Shown piece after piece: positions 1 to 5,423 of a stretch of DNA of 5,423 bases (position 1 is the stretch's first letter; every line of letters begins with the position of its first letter). The position numbers were made by a program, and so were the translations under genes. Source of the DNA: an uncultured Leucobacter sp. (lineage in GTDB: Bacteria; Actinomycetota; Actinomycetes; Actinomycetales; Microbacteriaceae); contig CAMFIY010000211.1 of the NCBI GenBank assembly GCA_945952575.1, positions 1-5,423 of the forward strand, read 5' to 3'. A model generated the notes under the pieces. It was not told where the DNA came from. It ran no database searches and worked only from the letters and a program-made list of their open reading frames with translations.

Positions 1-1609
1 GATCAAGCAGGGCGTCGAGGCGAAGAAGCTCTCAGGGATCAGCGACGTCGCGGATCTGACCGATCGCAAGAACGGGCTGCGCCTCGTCATCTCCTTGAAG
101 ACCGGCTTCAGCCCCGAAGCGGTGCTCGAGCAGCTCTACCGGCACACCCCCCTCGAGGACTCCTTCGGCATCAACAACAACGCGCTCGTGAACGGGCAGC
201 CGCAGACCCTCGGGTTGCGGGAGATGCGCCGCGGCCTCCTGGTTCACCGGCTCGCGGTGGCGACGCGACGCTCGGAGTTCCGCCTGCGCAAGCGCAAGGA
301 GCGCCTGCACCTCGTCGAAGGTCTGCTCGTGGCGATCCTCGATATCGACGAGGTGATCCAGCTCATCCGCACGAGCGATGACGCCGAGTCCGCCCGTGGT
401 CGCCTGATGCAGGTGTTCGACCTCTCGGAGCCGCAGGCCGAATACATCCTCGAGCTGCGTCTGCGCCGTCTCACGAAGTTCTCGCGCGTCGAGCTCGAGG
501 GCGAGCGGGATCAGCTGCGCGCAGAGATCGAGGCGCTGCAGGAGATCCTGGGCAGCGAGACGAAGCTGCACGAAGTGGTCACGACGGAGCTCGACGAGGC
601 GGCCGATGCCTATGGGACGCCCCGCCGCACCGTGCTGACCGGCGCCGTGGCGCGGCCGGCGCGCGCATCCGCGGCGGGCGGTGCATCGCTCGAGGTAGCC
701 GACACCCCCTGCAGCGTTCTGCTCTCCGCGACCGGGCGCGCGCTGCGCATCGATCGCGATCCGGAGTCCGAGGGCTCGAATCGCAGCGCCTCACGCGCCA
801 CCAAGCACGGGGCCGTGTCCGCCGCCGCCGCCGGCACGGTACGGGGCGAGTTCGGCGCGATCCTGAGCGATGGGACGCTGCATCGCTTCACCCCGGTCGA
901 CCTGCCCCTCGTCCCCGCCGCGTCGATCGCATTCTCGGCCGGCGTGCGCCTCACCGAGTATCTCGGCATCACCGACAAGAAGCTGCGCGTCGTCGGCCTT
1001 GCCCCGATCGACGCCCCCGAGCCGATCGGGCTCTTCACCGCCGAGGGTGTCGTGAAGCGCGTCATCCTGCAGGATCTGCCGGCGAAACCCTCGTTCGAGG
1101 TGATCGGGCTCAAGGCCGGCGATCAGCTGGTCGCCGCGTTCCCGGCACCGGACGGAGCCGAGTTCGCCGCGGTGACGAGCGATGCGCAGCTGCTGCGCTT
1201 CCCGACCGCTTCCGTGCGCCCGCAGGGCCGCCCGGCAGGCGGCATGGCGGGGATGAAGCTGGGCGCGGGTGCTCGCGTGATCTTCGGCGGCGCGGTGGCT
1301 GCGGGCGCGGAGGCCCGCGTCGTCACGATCGCCGACAGCTCCCTCACGCTGCCGGGCACGGACGTCGCCACGGCGAAGGTCTCGGAGTGGTCCGAGTATC
1401 CGGCGAAGGGTCGCGCCACCGGCGGCGTGCGTGCGCAGCGCTTCCTGAAGGGCGAGGATCAGCTCGCCTGCGCCTGGGTCGGCACCGGCGAGCCCCGCGC
1501 GCTCTCCGCGGACGGCAGTGCGCGCAAGCTTCCGGAGGCGCTCGGCAAGCGCGATGGGAGTGGTGTCCCAATCGACGGCGCCGCAGCATTCATCGGTTCG
1601 GCCCCGTAG
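1..1609 (+). CDS. parC: DNA topoisomerase IV subunit A (ParC), C-terminal part; 5' end outside window
   Basis: This is the DNA-cleaving and DNA-wrapping subunit of a type IIA topoisomerase, which pairs with ParE to decatenate daughter chromosomes. The frame is open from base 2 and ends at TAG 1607-1609, giving 535 visible residues. The N-terminal winged-helix region with the catalytic Tyr is missing. Numbering from the first visible codon, residues 1-160 are the end of the breakage-reunion core, with LHLVEGLLVAILDIDEVI at 102-119, very close to E. coli ParC. Residues 163-186 form a charged helical stretch typical of the coiled-coil gate. From about 231 to the end is a beta-pinwheel C-terminal domain with about six blade-like repeats (for example GAILSDGTLHRF and IGLFTAEGVVKRV). 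No QRRGGKG-type GyrA box is seen, which with the core similarity favours topoisomerase IV over gyrase. The family is certain; ParC rather than GyrA is likely, and a parE gene in the same window supports it. Confidence 0.93.
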   Translation, partial: IKQGVEAKKLSGISDVADLTDRKNGLRLVISLKTGFSPEAVLEQLYRHTPLEDSFGINNNALVNGQPQTLGLREMRRGLLVHRLAVATRRSEFRLRKRKERLHLVEGLLVAILDIDEVIQLIRTSDDAESARGRLMQVFDLSEPQAEYILELRLRRLTKFSRVELEGERDQLRAEIEALQEILGSETKLHEVVTTELDEAADAYGTPRRTVLTGAVARPARASAAGGASLEVADTPCSVLLSATGRALRIDRDPESEGSNRSASRATKHGAVSAAAAGTVRGEFGAILSDGTLHRFTPVDLPLVPAASIAFSAGVRLTEYLGITDKKLRVVGLAPIDAPEPIGLFTAEGVVKRVILQDLPAKPSFEVIGLKAGDQLVAAFPAPDGAEFAAVTSDAQLLRFPTASVRPQGRPAGGMAGMKLGAGARVIFGGAVAAGAEARVVTIADSSLTLPGTDVATAKVSEWSEYPAKGRATGGVRAQRFLKGEDQLACAWVGTGEPRALSADGSARKLPEALGKRDGSGVPIDGAAAFIGSAP

Positions 1610-1633
1610 GCCACGCATCACACCTGGGAGTTC

Positions 1634-1687
1634 CAGTCGTCAGTCTGTCTCACAATGTCCACGATTGGCACCACGAACTGACGATTG
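1634..1687. repeat. Long-loop inverted repeat in the convergent parC/lipoprotein gap
   Basis: TCGTCAGT at 1637-1644 is the exact reverse complement of ACTGACGA at 1677-1684. The pairing extends outward to 1634 and 1687 as an 11-bp stem with one G-T pair at 1636/1685. The loop is 32 nt, which is long for an intrinsic terminator, and no T-run follows on either strand. A 7-base direct repeat, ACGATTG, lies at 1661-1667 and 1681-1687. The element lies between two convergent genes, so a bidirectional terminator or mRNA-end structure is possible, but chance is not excluded. Confidence 0.3.
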
Positions 1688-1697
1688 AGTCGTGCTC

Positions 1698-2246
1698 TCA
1701 GGAGACTGGCAACCAGAAGTCGGCGACGTGCGCAGCCCCGCGGAACAGCTGCAGATTCCAGCAGCCCGGACGGTCGAAATCCAGCCCCATTCCCCATTCG
1801 TCGCCGGGGCGCGCGTAATTGCTCGAGCCGAAATGATCCTTCGGTCCCCAAGCCAACGAGTGCGACGTGCCGTCTGGATCGCGCAGCCGAGCCGAGAAGT
1901 CACCGCTGCCGGTGATCCGGGTGACGAGCTTCAGCTGCTCTCGGTGCGTCAGCCCATCCTCCCCGACGAAGAGCAGGCCGAACGCCGAAACCTCGGAGAC
2001 TCTCGAGGTCCCCAGTACTTCCCCCCGCAGAATCGGCGAGGCCGGCGCGCAGCCGGGTGCGCCCGGCGCCCCGAATTCATTCGCCCCGGGCAGCGATGCC
2101 GGGGTTTCGCCAGGCGCGGGATTCCCAGTCGGAGTCGTCACATCTTTCTGAAACTCACCCGCCACGCATCCGCTGCAGAGCAGCGCCGCAAGGACTCCCG
2201 CACTCGCGAAGAAGCTGCTTGCTCGTCGACCTCGACTAGCGTCCAT
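1698..2246 (-). CDS. Predicted secreted lipoprotein of unknown function
   Basis: This is a 182-residue protein that I do not recognise as a named family. ATG at 2246 is preferred because GAGGA lies 7 nt upstream; an in-frame GTG at 2264 lacks a well-spaced site. Residues 1-27 look like a lipoprotein signal peptide: Arg at 5, 7 and 8, a hydrophobic core at 12-23, then LLCSGC with the predicted lipidated Cys27. The -3 position is Cys rather than the usual Leu, so lipidation is likely but not certain. Residues 31-75 are rich in Pro, Gly, Ala and Thr, like a wall-spanning linker. The C-terminal part (about 80-182) looks like a small beta domain ending in PGCWNLQLFRG and ADFWLPV. Cys66 and Cys162 could form a disulfide. 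Codon use is much less GC-biased than in the neighbours (23 of the first 60 codons end in A or T), suggesting an acquired or weakly expressed gene. It converges on parC with an 88-nt gap. Confidence 0.78.
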   Translation of the reverse strand: MDASRGRRASSFFASAGVLAALLCSGCVAGEFQKDVTTPTGNPAPGETPASLPGANEFGAPGAPGCAPASPILRGEVLGTSRVSEVSAFGLLFVGEDGLTHREQLKLVTRITGSGDFSARLRDPDGTSHSLAWGPKDHFGSSNYARPGDEWGMGLDFDRPGCWNLQLFRGAAHVADFWLPVS

Positions 2247-2253
2247 GCGCCGA

Positions 2254-2258
2254 TCCTC
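2254..2258 (-). promoter_or_regulatory. Ribosome binding site of the lipoprotein gene
   Basis: On the minus strand GAGGA is followed by a 7-nt spacer and ATG at 2246-2244. This decides the start against the upstream GTG at 2264, whose only purine-rich stretch (GCGGAA) abuts the start codon. I see no convincing -10/-35 pair in the 75-nt gap upstream. Confidence 0.65.
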
Positions 2259-2289
2259 GCACACTTCCGCGATTCCGGGCCAGGCACCC

Positions 2290-2320
2290 CGAGGCGACGC
2301 AGAGGTCCGGCGTCGCCCCG
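2290..2320 (-). terminator. GC-rich hairpin directly after the acyltransferase gene
   Basis: On the minus-strand transcript CGGGGCGACGC (2320-2310) pairs with GCGTCGCCTCG (2300-2290) in an 11-bp stem with one G-U pair and a 9-nt loop. The stem begins 1 nt after the acyltransferase stop codon. There is no U-tract behind it, which leaves termination efficiency uncertain; GC-rich actinobacteria often have such stems without U-tracts. It could end the parE-acyltransferase transcript or protect its 3' end. Confidence 0.45.
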
Positions 2321-2321
2321 A

Positions 2322-3425
2322 CTATTTCCCGGATGACTCCGCCGCCGGCCGGATCGCCTCGAACGAGCGCAGCAGCCCGGCGCGCAGGCGCGGCCGCAGC
2401 GGCCGCTCGACCCAGCGTTCGAGGACGATGGCGAGCGCGAAGCTGAACACGATCGCAGCCGCCAGTGCGCCCCACTTCCCGATGGCCTCGTGGGAGATGC
2501 TGATGATCCACCAGCCCCAGTACTCGTGGACCAGGTAGAGCGGAAACGTCAACGCCCCCGCGTAGGACATCCACGCCCACCCCCGGTGCTTCAGCGGCGT
2601 CAGCACGATGAGCGTGACGGCGGCGAAGATCCCGAGCATGATGAGCACGCCCACGGGCTCGGACAGTACGTGCCCGGTGAGCCGGAGTTGGCGCGCGGGC
2701 ATCTCGTTGCGCACCATCTGCTCGGTGGCGAGCAGCGCATTGAAGATGAGCAGCATCCACCGGAGCATGCTGTGCCCGCGCGAGTGCAGCAGATAGAGCA
2801 CCATGCCGCCCGCGAAGAGCGACGCGTACACGGGCGAGAGCAGCATCTTGAGGATCTCGTTGTCGAACTGCTGGGCGACGGCCGCGACGACCGGCCAGCC
2901 GAACGCGAACCCGTACACCTTGGCCTCGGTGAGTTTCACGCTGATCAGCAATGCGATCATCGTGTAGAAGAGCAGTTCGACCGGCAGCGTCCAGTAGACA
3001 CCGTCGACGTGCGCGACCCCGAAGAACGACTGCACCATGGTGAGGTTCGTGAGGATCTGCGTCAGCGACAGGTTCCGCCCGAGTTGCGGCGCGATGTAGA
3101 CGAGCAGGATCGACGTGAGGATCACCGCCGCCCAGTAGGCCGGGTAGAGGCGCGACACACGAGCAGCGACGAACTGCCCCACGGTTCTGCCTTCGGTCGA
3201 GAAGAAGATTACGAAGCCGCTGAGCAGGAAGAAGAGGTGCACGCCGAGAAATCCGTATGCGGCGAACCCCGAGAGGATCGGGAACTCGTCGCTCGGCGCC
3301 ACGCCCCAAGCGCCGTGCTGCCTGGCCGTGTAGTGGTAGAACAGCACCGCGACGGCACCGATGATGCGCAGGAAGTCGAGGAGCAGGAACCTCGGTCTCG
3401 CCGGATCGATCACGTGACTGCGCAT
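2322..3425 (-). CDS. Acyltransferase-3 family membrane protein (OafA/YrhL-like)
   Basis: This is a predicted integral membrane acyltransferase that would transfer an acyl group, often acetyl, to an extracytoplasmic glycan or lipid; the real acceptor cannot be read from the sequence. It has 367 residues from ATG 3425, the normal size for a stand-alone domain without a fused SGNH esterase. Family marks are LDFLR with Arg20 and His31 forming the R-x10-H motif, GVHLFFLLSGFVI at 61-73, RLYPAYW at 92-98, YWTLPVELLFY with Glu150, YLVHEYW at 297-303 and VERPLR near 339-344. About ten hydrophobic segments span the protein. The ATG is chosen because AAGGTG lies 5 nt upstream; a GTG at 3431 is in frame but overlaps that site. 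It follows parE by 9 nt on the same strand, so it probably shares its transcript. Codon bias matches the topoisomerase genes, so it looks resident rather than recently acquired. Confidence 0.9.
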   Translation of the reverse strand: MRSHVIDPARPRFLLLDFLRIIGAVAVLFYHYTARQHGAWGVAPSDEFPILSGFAAYGFLGVHLFFLLSGFVIFFSTEGRTVGQFVAARVSRLYPAYWAAVILTSILLVYIAPQLGRNLSLTQILTNLTMVQSFFGVAHVDGVYWTLPVELLFYTMIALLISVKLTEAKVYGFAFGWPVVAAVAQQFDNEILKMLLSPVYASLFAGGMVLYLLHSRGHSMLRWMLLIFNALLATEQMVRNEMPARQLRLTGHVLSEPVGVLIMLGIFAAVTLIVLTPLKHRGWAWMSYAGALTFPLYLVHEYWGWWIISISHEAIGKWGALAAAIVFSFALAIVLERWVERPLRPRLRAGLLRSFEAIRPAAESSGK

Positions 3426-3430
3426 GGTCA

Positions 3431-3436
3431 CACCTT
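3431..3436 (-). promoter_or_regulatory. Ribosome binding site of the acyltransferase, overlapping the parE stop codon
   Basis: The minus strand reads TAAGGTG: the TAA stop of parE (3437-3435) shares two bases with AAGGTG, followed by 5 nt and ATG at 3425. A ribosome terminating on parE would sit on this site, which suggests translational coupling. It also argues against the GTG at 3431 as start. Confidence 0.6.
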
Positions 3437-5423
3437 AGGCGTCGATCCGCTCGCGGTCGAGGTCGCTCGCGTTCTCGACGATGAACTCCTTGCGCGGTGC
3501 GACCTCGTTGCCCATGAGGAGCTCGAACATCTGCGCGGCCAGGTGCGCATCCTCCATCCGCACCCGACGCAGGGTGCGATGCTCGCGATCCATCGTGGTC
3601 TCGGCCAGCTGATCGGCATCCATCTCGCCGAGGCCCTTGTAGCGCTGGATCGGCTCGACGTACTTCTTGCCGCGGCGGCGCAGGTCGGCGAGCAGGGTGC
3701 TCAGCTCCTTCTCGCCGTACGTATAGACCACGTCGTTCGGCGTGCGCCCGGCATTCTGCACGATCACCCGGTGCAGCGGCGGCACCGCGGCGTAGACGCG
3801 CCCGGCCTCGAGCATGGGCCGCATGTAGCGGAAGAAGAGCGTGAGCAGCAGGGTGCGGATGTGCGCGCCGTCGACATCGGCATCGCTCATCAGGATCACC
3901 TTGCCGTAGCGGGCCGAGTCGAGATCGAAATCGCGGCCGGATCCGGCGCCGATGACTTTGATGATGGAGCCGCATTCCGCGTTGCTCAGCATCTCGGCGA
4001 CCGAGGCCTTCTGCACGTTCAGGATCTTGCCGCGGATCGGCAGCAGCGCCTGGTACTCGCTATCGCGCGCGGGTCGGGCGGTGCCGAGCGCGCTGTCGCC
4101 CTCCACGATGAAGAGTTCGGTGCCGGCGACATCCCGCGAACGGCAGTCGATCAGCTTGGCCGGGAGCGAGGAGCTCTCGAGCGAGCTCTTGCGGCGCGCC
4201 GTGTCGCGCTGCGCGCGCAACGCGATCCGCGACTTCATCTCGGCGACCATCTTCTCCAGGAGCGCACCGGACTGCGCCTTGTCCTCGCGCTTCGTCGAGG
4301 CGTAGCGCTGCTCGAGCCCCTGGACGATCGCCTTCGAGACGATCTGACGCACCGCCGGGGTGCCGAGGACCTCCTTGGTCTGACCCTCGAACTGCGGTTC
4401 GGGCACGCGCACCGTGATCACCGCGGTCAACCCGGTCAGGATGTCGTCCTTCTCCGGCTTATCGCTGCCGGCCTTGAGCTTGCGCGCATTCTGCTCGATC
4501 TGCTTGCGGAAGAACCGGGTCAGCCCCTGCTCGAACCCGTTCAGGTGGGTGCCGCCCTTCGGCGTCGCGATGATGTTCACGAAGCTCTGGATCTCGGTGT
4601 CGTAGCCGGTCCCCCAGCGCAGCGCCACGTCGACCTCGCAATTGCGCTCGACCTCTCGGGATACCAGGTGCCCCGTCTCGTCGTCCATCACCGGGACGGT
4701 CTCGGTGAAAGTGCCCGCGTCGGTCACCCTCCATGTGTCGGTGAGCGGCGCGTCAACAGCGAGATAGTCGACGAACTCGCTGATCCCGCCCGCGAACTGA
4801 AAACGATGGATCGGGGCCTCGCCCGTCTCCCCGAGGGACTCGGGCCGCTCATCCGCGATGTCGAGCGCCAGACCGGGGACGAGGAAGGCCGTCTGCCGCG
4901 CCCTCGCCAGCAGCGACTCCGGTTCGAACCGGGCGGTGGGCAGGAAGATCTGCGGATCCGCCCAATAGCGCACCCGCGTCCCGGTGACGCCCTTCTTCGT
5001 CCGCCCGATCACTCGGAGCTCGGAGGCGTCCTCGAACGGGGTGAACGGGCTCTCCGGGCTGTCACCAGCGAAGACGCCCGGCTCGCCGTGGCGGAACGAC
5101 ATCGCCCAGGTCTTGCCGTCGCGGTCCACTTCGACGTCGAGGCGCGAGGAGAGCGCGTTCACCACCGAGGCGCCGACTCCGTGCAGGCCGCCCGAGGAGG
5201 CGTAGCCGCCGCCGCCGAACTTTCCGCCCGCATGCAGCTTGGTGAAGACGAGTTCGACACCGGTGAGTCCGCTCTTCGGCTCGATATCGACCGGGACGCC
5301 GCGCCCCTGATCGCTGACCGTCACACTGCCGTCCGCATGCAGGACGATGCCGATCTCCGCTCCGTATCCGGCGAGCGCCTCGTCGACCGAGTTGTCGATG
5401 ATCTCCCAGAGGCAGTGCATGAG
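3435..5423 (-). CDS. parE: DNA topoisomerase IV subunit B (ParE), lacking only the N-terminus
   Basis: This is the ATPase and TOPRIM subunit that joins ParC in the decatenating topoisomerase. The frame is open to the right edge (5421-5423 encodes Leu), so the Met at 5420 is internal; by family comparison roughly 40-50 residues are missing. Numbering from that Met, the GHKL ATPase has E6-I-I-D9-N10, DQGRG at 37-41 and GGLHGVG at 77-83 in a Gly-rich lid. The transducer carries the QTK loop at 347-349. The TOPRIM domain has EGDS at 440-443 and the metal-binding DADVD at 513-517 (Asp513, 515, 517), then the family block QRYKGLGEMDADQL at 592-605. It ends at TAA 3437-3435. The TOPRIM signature reads EGDSALGTAR instead of the common EGDSAGGSA; I recall this from actinobacterial ParE. 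There is no large insertion of the E. coli GyrB type. GyrB is the alternative, made less likely by the parC partner and the tail sequence. Confidence 0.95.
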   Translation of the reverse strand, partial: LMHCLWEIIDNSVDEALAGYGAEIGIVLHADGSVTVSDQGRGVPVDIEPKSGLTGVELVFTKLHAGGKFGGGGYASSGGLHGVGASVVNALSSRLDVEVDRDGKTWAMSFRHGEPGVFAGDSPESPFTPFEDASELRVIGRTKKGVTGTRVRYWADPQIFLPTARFEPESLLARARQTAFLVPGLALDIADERPESLGETGEAPIHRFQFAGGISEFVDYLAVDAPLTDTWRVTDAGTFTETVPVMDDETGHLVSREVERNCEVDVALRWGTGYDTEIQSFVNIIATPKGGTHLNGFEQGLTRFFRKQIEQNARKLKAGSDKPEKDDILTGLTAVITVRVPEPQFEGQTKEVLGTPAVRQIVSKAIVQGLEQRYASTKREDKAQSGALLEKMVAEMKSRIALRAQRDTARRKSSLESSSLPAKLIDCRSRDVAGTELFIVEGDSALGTARPARDSEYQALLPIRGKILNVQKASVAEMLSNAECGSIIKVIGAGSGRDFDLDSARYGKVILMSDADVDGAHIRTLLLTLFFRYMRPMLEAGRVYAAVPPLHRVIVQNAGRTPNDVVYTYGEKELSTLLADLRRRGKKYVEPIQRYKGLGEMDADQLAETTMDREHRTLRRVRMEDAHLAAQMFELLMGNEVAPRKEFIVENASDLDRERIDA

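Noticed and set aside
32..571. 179-codon minus-strand open frame opposite the parC core
   Set aside because: It is the antisense of a highly conserved region and has no upstream ribosome binding site that I can identify. Its Leu/Glu/Arg composition mirrors the sense helices.
826..838. GCC-repeat tract as a possible microsatellite
   Set aside because: It is a short run of Ala codons between pinwheel blades in parC, ordinary in GC-rich genes.
791..1621. 276-codon minus-strand open frame opposite parC
   Set aside because: It is antisense to a conserved topoisomerase domain, its composition is Arg/Gly/Ala-biased, and no motif is visible.
1692..2336. 214-codon plus-strand open frame opposite the lipoprotein
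   Set aside because: Very Arg-rich with no signal or motif. The opposite strand has a signal peptide, a lipobox-like site, a good ribosome binding site and a plausible beta domain.
2236..3975. Long minus-strand open frame across the acyltransferase and the end of parE
   Set aside because: Its product is dominated by Arg, Ala and His with no recognisable domain, and it overlaps two well-supported genes in another frame. It is a by-product of high GC.
5418..5420. ATG at 5420 as the start of parE
   Set aside because: The frame continues upstream to the window edge, and the conserved ATPase motif EIIDNS begins only five residues later, whereas family members have about 40-50 residues before it.

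Overview
The window is GC-rich coding DNA from an actinobacterium, probably a member of Microbacteriaceae or a close relative. This rests on the strong preference for G or C at third codon positions and on the style of the two topoisomerase proteins. The family-level placement comes from recalled protein resemblance, not a search.

Layout. (1) Positions 1-1609, + strand: the C-terminal 535 residues of a type IIA topoisomerase A subunit, best called DNA topoisomerase IV subunit A (ParC). Its start and catalytic tyrosine lie before the window. (2) Positions 1610-1697: a short gap between convergent genes that holds a long-loop inverted repeat and no classical terminator. (3) Positions 1698-2246, - strand: a small predicted secreted lipoprotein of unknown function, with codon use clearly different from its neighbours. 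(4) Positions 2247-2321: an intergenic gap with a strong GC hairpin directly after the upstream gene and a good ribosome binding site before the lipoprotein. (5) Positions 2322-3425, - strand: a membrane acyltransferase of the acyltransferase-3 (OafA/YrhL-like) family. (6) Positions 3435-5423, - strand: the topoisomerase IV B subunit (ParE), nearly complete but running off the right edge.

How they work together. ParE (ATPase and TOPRIM) and ParC (DNA breakage and wrapping) form the A2B2 topoisomerase IV that unlinks replicated chromosomes. Their genes converge on each other, and the two genes between them lie on the parE strand. The acyltransferase follows parE by only 9 nt, and its ribosome binding site overlaps the parE stop codon, so it is probably co-transcribed and translationally coupled. 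The hairpin after the acyltransferase may end that transcript, leaving the lipoprotein as a separate and possibly acquired gene. The envelope genes have no obvious functional link to the topoisomerase.

I found no RNA gene, CRISPR array, insertion sequence or clear novel system. The most notable points are the foreign-looking lipoprotein with an off-consensus lipobox, the parE-acyltransferase coupling, and clade-specific deviations in ParE and ParC motifs.
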